DNA of 11,173 nucleotides from Burkholderiaceae bacterium (GCA_019752915.1 JAIELO010000262.1:1-11173), one strand, 5' to 3'. Positions 1-6,048 are shown, counted from the first letter of the stretch. A program made the numbers and translations. Notes: generated by a model from the sequence alone, not told the origin.

Positions 1-783
1 CACCTTGCGGCGCAGCGCCCCAACGATGAAGCCGACAATGACCAGCAACAGCACCAGATTACTGAACACTTTGGAAAACAGTTCGATTTCCTGTTTGTTC
101 AGGTAGTGCGTGAAATACCAGACCGAGCCAGCGATGGCGGCCGTCATGCCGCCCAGCCAGCCCATCACCACGCGGTTGAACAGATTGATGCGCTGGCGGA
201 TCGCGACGGTGATGATGCCGGTCACGGTCGCCACATAGGTGGCGATCAGGCAGGGAATGAAGATGTCGGACGGATCGGCCGCGCCAAGGATGGAGCGCTG
301 CGCCATGATGGCCAGCGGGATCAGCGTCAGGCCGGAGGTGTGCAGCACCAGAAACATGATCTGCGCATCGGTCGGCTCGTCCTTGCTGGGGTTGAGCGTT
401 TGCAGGCTTTCCATGGCCTTCAGACCGAACGGCGTGGCGGCATTGTCCAGACCCAGCAGATTGGCCGAGAAATTCATTACCATGTGGCCGGTGGCCGGAT
501 GCTGGGACGGTACGCCCGGGAAGATGCGCGAGAAGAATGGCGCGATCAGGCGTGCTAACAAATCGATGGCACCGGCTTTTTCGCCGATATTCATAATCCC
601 CAGCCACAGCGTCATCACGCCGGCCAGCGGCAGGGCGATGTCCATCACGCCGGTGCGCGCCGAATCGAAGGTGCCGTCGACGATGCGTTTGAAAATTTCT
701 GTGTCGCCAGACAGGAGGAACTGAGCCACTGCGGCGATGAAGCCAATCAGAAAAAAGCCCGACCAGATGTAATTGAGCGACAT
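1..783 (-). CDS. SpmA/SpmB-type nucleoside-recognition membrane protein, N-terminal part (partial)
   Basis: An open frame starts at ATG 783-781 and runs without a stop to the left edge (261 codons visible). It was identified by direct translation of the minus strand. The protein starts MSLNYIWSGFFLIGF and has hydrophobic stretches near residues 9-24, 45-64, 143-161, 176-196, 206-224 and 240-256, so it is a polytopic inner-membrane protein. Residues 104-124 carry NFSANLLGLDNAATPFGLKA, closely matching the conserved signature of spore maturation protein A and its 'Gate'/nucleoside-recognition domain. Many non-sporulating proteobacteria have a fused SpmA-SpmB protein of about 400 residues; the visible length fits the SpmA half plus the start of the second half. 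The molecular role in non-sporulating bacteria is not established, and transport of a small molecule is only a guess. It is divergent from the solute-binding protein gene at 893, with 109 nt between the starts. No clear Shine-Dalgarno sequence precedes the ATG. Confidence 0.85.
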   Translation of the reverse strand, partial: MSLNYIWSGFFLIGFIAAVAQFLLSGDTEIFKRIVDGTFDSARTGVMDIALPLAGVMTLWLGIMNIGEKAGAIDLLARLIAPFFSRIFPGVPSQHPATGHMVMNFSANLLGLDNAATPFGLKAMESLQTLNPSKDEPTDAQIMFLVLHTSGLTLIPLAIMAQRSILGAADPSDIFIPCLIATYVATVTGIITVAIRQRINLFNRVVMGWLGGMTAAIAGSVWYFTHYLNKQEIELFSKVFSNLVLLLVIVGFIVGALRRKV

Positions 784-822
784 AGTGAAAAAAAGTGGGG
801 AAAAAGTGATGAAGACAGGCAA

Positions 823-828
823 AGTATA
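823..828 (-). promoter_or_regulatory. Candidate -10 element for the SpmA-like gene
   Basis: Read on the minus strand, 828-823 is TATACT (five of six matches to TATAAT), about 40 nt before the ATG at 783, so a start near 816 would give a leader of some 33 nt. The bases about 17 nt further upstream are T-rich and do not make a good -35 hexamer. This is a weak prediction based only on the -10 match and its position in a divergent intergenic gap. I found no convincing promoter in the same gap for the plus-strand gene at 893. Confidence 0.3.
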
Positions 829-892
829 GCGGGTAAGCGGACCAAAAAAGTTATAAGCTGCCGCTTTAGTTTGCTGATGTGGGAATCTGTCT

Positions 893-2638
893 ATGCTGAA
901 ACGACTTGCTGCCATCCTGCCGCTGCTGCGCTGCGCTCTGTGGAGCCCGCTGCTGTGCGCTGCGCTGTGCGTGCTCATGCCAGCACCTGCGCGCGCCGCA
1001 GAAAAGGTCTTGCATGCGTTTCTGAGCACCGGCGAAACGGGGCTCGATCCGGCGGTGGCATCCGATATTGCCAGCCTGAGTCTGCTGGAAAACCTGTTCG
1101 ATCCGCTGCTGCGCTACGACTATCTGGCGCGTCCCGTGCAATTGCAGCCGAATACGGTGAGCGCCATGCCGGAAGTGAGCGAACAGGGGCTGAGCTACAC
1201 CTTCCATCTGCGTCAGGACCTGTATTTCACGCCCGATCCGGCCCTGGGCGGGCAGCGCCGCCAGGTCACGGCGCAGGATTACGTCTACAGCCTCAAGCGT
1301 TTATATGATCCGGTGCTGAAGTCGCCGTGGCTATTTCTGCTCGAAGGCAAGCTGGCCGGCGATGCCGCCCTGAAAAGCCACTTCAGCTACGACACCGCGA
1401 TCGCCGGTCTGCAGGCAGTGGATAAATTCACCCTGCGCATTCGCCTGAGCGCGCCCGATCCGAATTTTCTGTTCTATCTGGCCACGCCAGCCACGGCCGT
1501 GGTGGCACGTGAAGTGATCGAAGCTTATGGTGCGCAGGCTGGCAATCATCCGGTCGGGACGGGGCCATTCGTGATGGGACAGTGGAAGCATAGCGATCGC
1601 ATCACCCTGCTGGCCAATCGCGATTTTCGCCCTGTAACGTATCAGGGACGGCGCGTACCGTTGCTGGACCGTATCGACATCCGTGTCGTCGAGGAGTACC
1701 AGTCGCGCGTGCTGGGCTTTCTCAATGGCGAGTTCGACTTCCTCGAACAGCTGCCGGAATCGATGAAAGACATGGTGCTGACGGCCGACGCCAAGCCGAC
1801 CTTGCAAGCGCCGCTGGCCGCGCGCGGCATCGTGTTGTCGCCCTTCCCGGTGCTGCAGACCTACTATATGTGGATGAATATGGAAGACCCGCTGATCGGC
1901 GGCTACAGCAAAGACAAGCTGGCGCTGCGACGTGCCATCGCCCTGTCCTACAACAGTGCCGAAGATGTCGCCCTGCTCAAAAAAGGGCTGGCCCTGCCAG
2001 CGCAAACGCCGTTGCCGCCGAATGTGCGTGGTTACGATCCGGCCTATCGCAGCCCGGTGCCCTTTGATCCGGCGCTAGCGCAAGCCCTGCTGGAGCGCTT
2101 CGGCTATCGCAAAGGCGCCGACGGCTTCCGCCAGCAACCCGACGGCAAGCCGCTGACGCTGGTGATGCACAGTGAAGCGTCGACCGTGGGTCGTCTGCGT
2201 GACGAGCTGTGGCGCAAAAATTTGAACGCCATCGGCCTGCGGGTCGTCTTCAAGAGCGACAAGAAAACGGAAATTATCAAAGCCTCGCGGCTGGGTTCAG
2301 TGATGATGTTCGAAACCAACTGGGTGGCCGATTTCCCCGATGGTGACAACTTCTACCAGCTGCTATACGGTGCCAACCGTGGCCGCGCCAACTACGCCCG
2401 CTTCGACCTGCCCGCCTACAACCAGCGCTACGAAGCGAGCCGCCTGCTGGGCGACACCCCGCAGCGCACCGCCCTGTACCGCGATCTGGCCGACCTGCTT
2501 CACGCCTACGCCCCTTGGGTGTTGCTCACGCATCCCGTCTCGGCCGACCTGCAGCAGCCGTGGCTCAAGCACTACCAGCGCCACCCGGTCGAGCTCACCA
2601 ACTGGCGCTATCTTGACCTCGCCGCCCGCCCCCAATAA
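893..2638 (+). CDS. Periplasmic family-5 ABC-transporter solute-binding protein
   Basis: The 581-residue product begins with a typical Sec signal peptide: MLKRL, a hydrophobic core to about residue 30, then APARA before AEK, with cleavage probable after residue 35. The mature part has features of SBP family 5 (DppA/OppA/NikA-type), including GTGPF at about 222-226 followed by W, an N-x-D-F-R-P stretch and the DRIDIRVVEE strand. It ends in the W-rich lobe typical of the family. Members bind oligopeptides, heme, nickel chelates or other substrates in the periplasm and deliver them to an inner-membrane ABC importer; the substrate cannot be read from this sequence. A little over 580 residues is slightly longer than DppA (about 535). 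GGGA at 881-884 lies 8 nt before the ATG and supports this start. No permease or ATPase gene is next to it in the window, so it is either an orphan or works with a distant transporter. The gene ends just before the REP-like repeats. Confidence 0.88.
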   Translation: MLKRLAAILPLLRCALWSPLLCAALCVLMPAPARAAEKVLHAFLSTGETGLDPAVASDIASLSLLENLFDPLLRYDYLARPVQLQPNTVSAMPEVSEQGLSYTFHLRQDLYFTPDPALGGQRRQVTAQDYVYSLKRLYDPVLKSPWLFLLEGKLAGDAALKSHFSYDTAIAGLQAVDKFTLRIRLSAPDPNFLFYLATPATAVVAREVIEAYGAQAGNHPVGTGPFVMGQWKHSDRITLLANRDFRPVTYQGRRVPLLDRIDIRVVEEYQSRVLGFLNGEFDFLEQLPESMKDMVLTADAKPTLQAPLAARGIVLSPFPVLQTYYMWMNMEDPLIGGYSKDKLALRRAIALSYNSAEDVALLKKGLALPAQTPLPPNVRGYDPAYRSPVPFDPALAQALLERFGYRKGADGFRQQPDGKPLTLVMHSEASTVGRLRDELWRKNLNAIGLRVVFKSDKKTEIIKASRLGSVMMFETNWVADFPDGDNFYQLLYGANRGRANYARFDLPAYNQRYEASRLLGDTPQRTALYRDLADLLHAYAPWVLLTHPVSADLQQPWLKHYQRHPVELTNWRYLDLAARPQ

Positions 2639-2664
2639 ATGGGGACGCAACGTATTTATTTTGA
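2638..2664 (+). repeat. REP-like repeat, left outer copy
   Basis: This copy reads AATGGGGACGCAACG followed by TATTTATTTTGA and begins on the last base of the solute-binding protein stop codon. Its last two thirds match 2709-2732 almost exactly (GGGGACG[C/T]AACGTATTTATTTTGA), and its core GGGACGCAACG is the inverse of 3570-3580. Confidence 0.75.
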
Positions 2665-2680
2665 CAATTTCGGTATTGCA

Positions 2681-2733
2681 AATTGGGCAGAATTGGGGAC
2701 GCAGAATTGGGGACGTAACGTATTTATTTTGAT
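2681..2733 (+). repeat. Three tandem REP-like units at the transposase 3' end
   Basis: Three head-to-tail units follow one another: AATTGGGCAG at 2681-2690, AATTGGGGACGCAG at 2691-2704 and AATTGGGGACGTAACG from 2705, continuing TATTTATTTTGA to 2732. Units two and three share AGAATTGGGGACG exactly (2689-2701 and 2703-2715). The transposase stop codon (TAA on the minus strand, 2726-2724) lies inside the last unit. Confidence 0.75.
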
Positions 2734-3455
2734 ATTTTTTTGCGTGTTCCTTGGAGCCCATCGCTGTTGTTTGTCCGGCGTGGTCGTCCCCGCATAGCAG
2801 GCACGCTTTGGCGCCCCAAGATGGTGGCTACATCGGCCGCAAAACGTGTAGTGCCCAGAGCACGGTTGCCGATTGTTGCAATGCGAATCTGCTCAATCAA
2901 GGTTGGGTCGAGCGCACCGTGAAACAGTTCTCGGTAGGCCGCTAGCCTTTGGCTGAAATCGTCGCCTAGGGCAAGGTATTGGGCGTGCGGTGTGATGAGG
3001 GAATTTTTGGCGCCCTGTGCATTGGCCCGATAACTTGACCAACGGTAGTCGGCCGGATGTTCGACCATTCCGGCACGCACCGGATTCAATTCCACATACC
3101 GCTGGCAGATCAGCAGGTAGTTCTCCTGCTGCGCGAGGCAAGAGTGAAAGCGGCCATTCCAAAGCGTGCCCGAGCGCCCATAGCGCTGATTCACGTAGCA
3201 GACGTAACGCTGGTTTTGCGCCTTCATCAACCCTGCTGGAGCCTCGGCTTCTTCGGCGCTGAGCACCAAGTGGACATGGTTAGTCATGAGAACGTATGCG
3301 TGGATAAAGCAATGCTGCCTCGCTGCATTGCGCTCCAGCCAGTACAGGTAGAAACGGTAATCATCGTCGGCAAAAAAGCAGGCGTGTCGATCATGGCCGC
3401 GCTGGGTCAGATGGAGCGGAACGTCGGGGAGTGTCAGGCGAGCGCGGCGTGGCAT
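2724..3455 (-). CDS. REP-associated tyrosine transposase (RAYT, TnpA_REP family)
   Basis: The 243-residue protein belongs to the Y1 HUH nucleases related to IS200/IS605 TnpA, which cleave single-stranded REP-type palindromes. Visible features are the N-terminal family start MPRRARLTLPDVPLHLTQRG, the HUH metal-binding motif at H60-V61-H62 in TNHVHLVL, and RYVELNPVRAGMV near 119-131. In that last motif Y120 is the probable catalytic tyrosine. A basic C-terminal tail (RGRPRRT, then KKISK) follows. The frame is open upstream to an ATG at 3611, but I chose the ATG at 3455 because the family begins there and the longer form would read through the right repeat. The ribosome-binding site is weak (purine-poor), as for many transposases. 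Domains and length are complete with no frameshift, so the gene may be functional. The stop codon falls within a REP-like repeat, tying gene and repeats together. Confidence 0.87.
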   Translation of the reverse strand: MPRRARLTLPDVPLHLTQRGHDRHACFFADDDYRFYLYWLERNAARQHCFIHAYVLMTNHVHLVLSAEEAEAPAGLMKAQNQRYVCYVNQRYGRSGTLWNGRFHSCLAQQENYLLICQRYVELNPVRAGMVEHPADYRWSSYRANAQGAKNSLITPHAQYLALGDDFSQRLAAYRELFHGALDPTLIEQIRIATIGNRALGTTRFAADVATILGRQSVPAMRGRPRRTNNSDGLQGTRKKISK

Positions 3456-3551
3456 GGCGGTAGGCGGCAAGACGGATGAGCTGATACTGAGCCTACTTTT
3501 CATAGTTGGCATTGCGTTGGCGTAAAAGCCTGCCAACGGGCGCATAAAGAT

Positions 3552-3585
3552 GTAAATGCGTCGCAAACGCGTTGCGTCCCTATTT
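3552..3585 (-). repeat. REP-like repeat, right inverted copy with a small palindrome
   Basis: Read on the minus strand this begins AATAGGGACGCAACG and continues CGTTTGCGACGCATTTAC. It shares the GGGACGCAACG core with the left copies but lacks the TATTTATTTTGA tail. CGCAA and TTGCG (3563-3567 and 3573-3577 on the plus strand) can form a short hairpin, as expected of REP-type termini. It ends about 14 bases before the inverted repeat at 3599 in the putative RNA promoter. Confidence 0.6.
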
Positions 3586-3598
3586 TTGAGGAAATAAT

Positions 3599-3629
3599 TT
3601 GTGCGGCGCACAAAATTCTGTGTTACACT
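3599..3629 (+). promoter_or_regulatory. Candidate extended -10 promoter with overlapping inverted repeat
   Basis: TGTTACACT at 3621-3629 is an extended -10 (TG, one base, then TACACT, four of six matches). TTGTGC at 3599-3604 could serve as a -35, though the 19-nt spacer is longer than ideal. TTGTGC and GCACAA (3599-3604 and 3608-3613) form a perfect 6-bp inverted repeat around GGC, a plausible operator. Transcription would start near 3636. No open reading frame of convincing quality follows, which is why an RNA gene is proposed. Confidence 0.45.
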
Positions 3630-3778
3630 ACGTTCGTGGTTGAGGTTTAAGGGTTTCCCGAGAACAGTCCCACGTCCGGGCAGAGCGCCGCAGTTCGATA
3701 TGTGTAAGACCGAACCGCAGTTGACGCAAATCCCGGAGTTGTAATTCCGGATACGATGGTCGATTTACACGTTGGGGG

Positions 3779-3836
3779 CACCTTGCAGATAGCATGGGCG
3801 CCCGAGACTCCGGAGTCACCTGGCAGATAGCCTTGG
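3779..3836 (+). repeat. Pair of similar hairpins with AGATA loops
   Basis: CACCTTGCAGATAGCATGG (3779-3797) and CACCTGGCAGATAGCCTTGG (3817-3836) are a 38-nt-spaced direct repeat. Each can fold as a small hairpin with CC/GG at the base, a mismatch, a GC-rich inner stem and the same AGATA loop. Base changes in the stem (TGC/GCA to GGC/GCC) keep pairing in both copies, which suggests that the structure matters. GACT-CCGG-AGTC (3806-3817) lies between them as a further self-complementary stretch. The outer copy competes with part of the proposed closing stem of the RNA. Confidence 0.5.
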
Positions 3837-3878
3837 ACTCTGGCACACGATTAAAGCATTGGTAATACATTGGAACGG

Positions 3879-3903
3879 GCCCGCAGCGATGCGGGCTTTT
3901 TTT
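3879..3903 (+). terminator. Rho-independent terminator of the putative RNA gene
   Basis: GCCCGCA (3879-3885) and TGCGGGC (3890-3896) form a perfect 7-bp stem closed by the GNRA-type loop GCGA and followed by seven T residues (3897-3903). It ends 14 nt before the ArsR operator, insulating the ars promoter from upstream transcription. It has no T-tract for minus-strand transcription. Confidence 0.9.
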
Positions 3904-3916
3904 ATGGCTGAATCAT

Positions 3917-3940
3917 TTCGATATTATTTGAAATATCGAA
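3917..3940. promoter_or_regulatory. ArsR operator, perfect 9-bp inverted repeat
   Basis: TTCGATATT (3917-3925) and AATATCGAA (3932-3940) are exact inverse complements separated by 6 nt. The right arm overlaps the -35 hexamer of the arsR promoter, so a bound ArsR dimer would exclude RNA polymerase. Autorepression relieved by arsenite is the known behaviour of this family; that this palindrome is the site is inferred from symmetry and position. Confidence 0.8.
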
Positions 3941-3956
3941 TTCATTGCGCTATGAT
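3928..3956 (+). promoter_or_regulatory. Sigma-70 promoter of the ars operon
   Basis: TTGAAA (3928-3933) and TATGAT (3951-3956) are separated by exactly 17 nt and together match 9 of 12 consensus bases. The expected start is about 3963, which is the A of the arsR ATG, so the mRNA would be leaderless or nearly so. Confidence 0.82.
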
Positions 3957-3962
3957 GCGCCC

Positions 3963-4283
3963 ATGGATACTAAAAATGCATTGGCGGCCCTGTCGTCGCT
4001 GGCCCAGGAACATCGTCTGGCCGTGTTTCGTCTGCTGGTGCAGACCGGGCCGGAAGGTCTGGCCGCTAGCAAAATCGGCGAGCAACTCCAGATTGCGCCC
4101 TCGTCTCTGTCCTTCCATTTGAAAGAACTCAGCCATGCGGGCCTGATCTCTTCCCGCCAGCAGGGCCGCTTTCTAATTTATACGGCTGATGTCGGCGCGA
4201 TGAATGCGCTGATCGGCTTCCTTACTGAAAACTGCTGTGGCGGCCAGCCCTGCGGTCCCACCTCCAAGGTCTGCACACCATGA
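3963..4283 (+). CDS. arsR: ArsR-family arsenite-responsive repressor
   Basis: The 106-residue winged-helix protein of the ArsR/SmtB family represses the ars operon and is released by As(III) or Sb(III). The HTH core is visible as ASKIGEQLQIAPSSLSFHLKEL (about 35-56), followed by the beta-wing SRQQGRFLIYTAD. The common inducer motif CVC in the recognition-helix region is absent. Cysteines instead cluster at the C terminus (C91, C92, C97, C104), much like the C-terminal C95/C96/C102 site known for Acidithiobacillus ferrooxidans ArsR. I chose the ATG at 3963 rather than an in-frame ATG at 3945 because 3945 lies upstream of the -10 element and family proteins begin near here. The stop overlaps the arsC start (ATGA at 4280-4283). 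It is the first gene of the operon. Confidence 0.92.
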   Translation: MDTKNALAALSSLAQEHRLAVFRLLVQTGPEGLAASKIGEQLQIAPSSLSFHLKELSHAGLISSRQQGRFLIYTADVGAMNALIGFLTENCCGGQPCGPTSKVCTP

Positions 4284-4768
4284 ACGTTCTGTTTCTCTGC
4301 ACCGGTAACTCCTGCCGCTCGATTCTGAGCGAAGCCACTTTCAATCATCTGGCACCAGCCGGCTGGACGGCGCTCAGCGCTGGTAGCCAGCCGACTGGTG
4401 TGCTCAATGCCCAGGCGCTGGCGCTGCTGGCAGCCAAGGGGATTCCGACGGCGGGCTATTTCAGCAAGTCGTGGAGCGATCTGCCGCTGACACCCGATAT
4501 CGTGATCACCGTTTGCGGTAGTGCTGCCGGCGAAACCTGCCCTGCCTATCTGGGCCCGGTCTTGCGCGCACACTGGGGTGTGGAAGATCCGAGTCATGTG
4601 GTCGGCACGCCTGCCGAAATCGATGCAGCCTTCGAACTGGCCTACGCCACCCTGCGCGCCCGTATCGAAGCGTTTCTGGCGCTGCCACTGGCGCAGCTGG
4701 CGGATGACCGCGCCGCATTGAAAGCGGAACTGGACCGTATCGGCAGCATCGGAGCGCCCGCATGCTGA
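4280..4768 (+). CDS. arsC: Arsenate reductase, thioredoxin-coupled LMW-phosphatase type
   Basis: The 162-residue cytoplasmic enzyme reduces arsenate to arsenite, using the low-molecular-weight tyrosine-phosphatase fold. The P-loop C7-TGNSC-R13 (CX5R) binds the oxyanion. C79 and C87, in [16 protein letters not shown], correspond in spacing to the redox relay cysteines C82 and C89 of Staphylococcus aureus pI258 ArsC, and EDPS near residue 105 supplies the expected acidic residue. This places it in the thioredoxin-dependent class rather than the glutaredoxin-dependent E. coli R773 class. The tail after about residue 115 is a helical extension common in proteobacterial versions. It is translationally coupled at both ends: a 4-nt overlap with arsR and a 7-nt overlap with arsB (4762-4768). 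Confidence 0.92.
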   Translation: MNVLFLCTGNSCRSILSEATFNHLAPAGWTALSAGSQPTGVLNAQALALLAAKGIPTAGYFSKSWSDLPLTPDIVITVCGSAAGETCPAYLGPVLRAHWGVEDPSHVVGTPAEIDAAFELAYATLRARIEAFLALPLAQLADDRAALKAELDRIGSIGAPAC

Positions 4769-6042
4769 GCGCTTTCCTGATTTTTCTGGCCACGCTGACG
4801 CTGGTTATCTGGCAACCGCGTGGCCTAGGCATCGGCTGGAGCGCCAGTGCCGGTGCGCTGGTCGCACTGCTGGCCGGTGTCATCCACGTCGGCGATATGC
4901 CCGTGGTCTGGCACATTGTCTGGAATGCCACCGGCACTTTTGTCGCCATCATCATCATCAGCCTGTTGCTGGACAAGGCCGGTTTCTTCGAGTGGGCCGC
5001 CCTGCATGTGGCGCGCTGGGGGCGCGGTAGCGGCAAGTTGCTGTTCTCGCTGTTTGTGCTGCTCGGCGCGGCCGTCTCGGCGCTGTTCGCCAATGACGGC
5101 GCGGCGCTGATCCTGACGCCGATCGTGATTGCCATGCTGCGCGAGCTGAAGTTTTCCGGCAAGGCCACGCTGGCGTTTGTGATGGCGGCCGGTTTTATCG
5201 CCGATACGGCCAGCCTGCCGCTGGTGGTGTCGAATCTGGTCAACATCGTTTCCGCCGACTATTTCGGCATCAGCTTCGCGCGCTACGCGGCCGTGATGAT
5301 GCCTGTGAACTTGGTCGCCGTTGCGGCCACGCTGGTGGCGCTGCTGTGCTACTTCCGTCGCGACATTCCTGCCGATTACGATCTGCAGCAAATCAAGGCG
5401 CCGGCCGAGGCGATCCACGACCGCGCCACCTTCCTCACCGGCTGGTGGGTGCTGGGTTTGCTGCTGGTGGGCTTCTTCTGGCTGGAAGATCTGGGCGTGC
5501 CGATCAGCGCTACTTCGGCCGTCGGTGCGGCGCTGCTGTTGCTGGTGGCCGCGCGCGGTCACCGCATTTCCACCCGTGAAGTGATCGGCAATGCGCCATG
5601 GCAGATCGTGATTTTCTCGCTCGGCATGTATCTGGTGGTGTACGGCTTGCGCAATGCCGGCCTGACCGACTATCTGACCGCCGCGCTGAATGCCTGTGCT
5701 GGCTATGGCGTGTGGGGCGCGGCGCTGGGCACCGGTTTCATCACGGCGATTCTGTCGTCCATCATGAATAATCTGCCGACCGTGCTGGTGGGCGCGCTGT
5801 CGATTGATGCCTCGACGGCACAGGGCACGGTGCGCGAAGCGATGGTGTATGCGAACGTGATCGGTAGCGACCTCGGCCCAAAAATCACGCCGATCGGTAG
5901 TCTGGCAACCCTGCTCTGGCTGCACGTGCTGGCTAACAAGGGCATCCAGATTTCCTGGGGCTATTACTTCCGCGTGGGGATCTGCCTGACGTTGCCGGTG
6001 CTGCTGGTGACGCTGGCCGCGCTGGCCCTGCGTCTGCACTGA
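4762..6042 (+). CDS. arsB: ArsB-type arsenite/antimonite efflux permease
   Basis: The 426-residue inner-membrane protein of the ArsB/ion-transporter superfamily extrudes As(III) and Sb(III), driven by proton motive force alone or with an ArsA ATPase. Multiple hydrophobic segments span the length. Conserved motifs are [12 protein letters not shown] (about 109-120) and [19 protein letters not shown] (about 368-386), the latter characteristic of ArsB and not of Acr3. The length matches E. coli ArsB (about 429). No arsA or arsD gene is present in the window, so it probably acts alone. Its ATG lies within the end of arsC, indicating coupled translation. The first residues [21 protein letters not shown] fit the family N terminus. 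Confidence 0.93.
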   Translation: MLSAFLIFLATLTLVIWQPRGLGIGWSASAGALVALLAGVIHVGDMPVVWHIVWNATGTFVAIIIISLLLDKAGFFEWAALHVARWGRGSGKLLFSLFVLLGAAVSALFANDGAALILTPIVIAMLRELKFSGKATLAFVMAAGFIADTASLPLVVSNLVNIVSADYFGISFARYAAVMMPVNLVAVAATLVALLCYFRRDIPADYDLQQIKAPAEAIHDRATFLTGWWVLGLLLVGFFWLEDLGVPISATSAVGAALLLLVAARGHRISTREVIGNAPWQIVIFSLGMYLVVYGLRNAGLTDYLTAALNACAGYGVWGAALGTGFITAILSSIMNNLPTVLVGALSIDASTAQGTVREAMVYANVIGSDLGPKITPIGSLATLLWLHVLANKGIQISWGYYFRVGICLTLPVLLVTLAALALRLH

Positions 6043-6047
6043 GAGGA
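6043..6047 (+). promoter_or_regulatory. Ribosome-binding site of arsH
   Basis: GAGGA follows directly on the arsB stop codon. It lies 1 nt before the first ATG (6049) and 4 nt before the second in-frame ATG (6052). The second start therefore has the more workable spacing, and the true N terminus may be one residue shorter than annotated. Confidence 0.6.
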
Positions 6048-6048
6048 C

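Larger units (their letters stand above)
2638..3585. mobile_element. RAYT unit: transposase gene flanked by inverted REP-like repeats
   Basis: The transposase gene at 2724-3455 is bracketed by related sequences in opposite orientation. GGGACGCAACG occurs at 2642-2652 on the plus strand and its exact reverse complement at 3570-3580. Beyond this core the left copies continue TATTTATTTTGA and the right copy CGTTTGCGACGC. The boundaries given are those of the recognisable repeats, not proven ends, and no target-site duplication was identified. RAYT proteins are known as single-copy, domesticated relatives of IS200/IS605 transposases associated with REP or REP-like palindromes. The unit lies between the solute-binding protein gene and the putative RNA gene at 3599. 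Confidence 0.65.
3636..3903 (+). ncRNA. Putative structured small RNA, about 270 nt, family not identified
   Basis: Between the RAYT unit and arsR is a stretch with a promoter-like start, no credible protein and a strong intrinsic terminator. By eye it folds into a long rod. GTTTAAGG (3645-3652) pairs with CCTTGGAC (3831-3838) using two G-U pairs. GTCCGGGC (3674-3681) pairs with GCCCGAGAC (3800-3808) with one bulged A. ATGTGTAA (3700-3707) pairs with TTACACGT (3765-3772), then GACC (3708-3711) with GGTC (3758-3761). CCGGA (3733-3737) pairs with TCCGG (3746-3750) at the tip. Pairing of distant ends around internal bubbles, over about 194 nt, resembles the architecture of 6S RNA, but I see no sequence identity that would prove that, and the arsR neighbourhood is not a usual 6S location. 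Alternatives are an unrelated trans-acting sRNA or degenerate non-coding sequence. The terminator makes a simple leader of arsR unlikely, as arsR has its own promoter downstream. Confidence 0.5.

Noticed and set aside
59..607. Minus-strand open frame of 182 codons inside the SpmA-like gene
   Set aside because: It is in a different frame from the SpmA-like reading (783 to edge), which gives membrane segments and the family signature; this one gives an H/R-rich product.
1331..2005. 224-codon minus-strand frame opposite the solute-binding protein
   Set aside because: Q/R/H-rich antisense shadow; the plus strand encodes a signal peptide and complete SBP family-5 protein.
3456..3611. 52-residue N-terminal extension of the transposase to an ATG at 3611
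   Set aside because: The extension would be read across the right REP-like repeat and precedes the conserved family start MPRRARL; no homologous region is recognisable in it.
3779..3836. CRISPR-like repeats
   Set aside because: Only two imperfect copies, each folding as a hairpin, with no further units and no cas genes.
3628..3870. 80-codon minus-strand frame over the putative RNA
   Set aside because: No motif, no ribosome-binding site, and it lies opposite a promoter, foldable RNA and terminator arranged on the plus strand.
3636..3903. tRNA or tmRNA in the stretch before the terminator
   Set aside because: No acceptor stem with CCA, no TTCGAAT-type T-loop in the right place and no tag-peptide reading frame could be found.
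3945..3962. Upstream in-frame ATG for arsR
   Set aside because: It precedes the -10 hexamer at 3951-3956, so it would not be on the main transcript; the family start fits the ATG at 3963.
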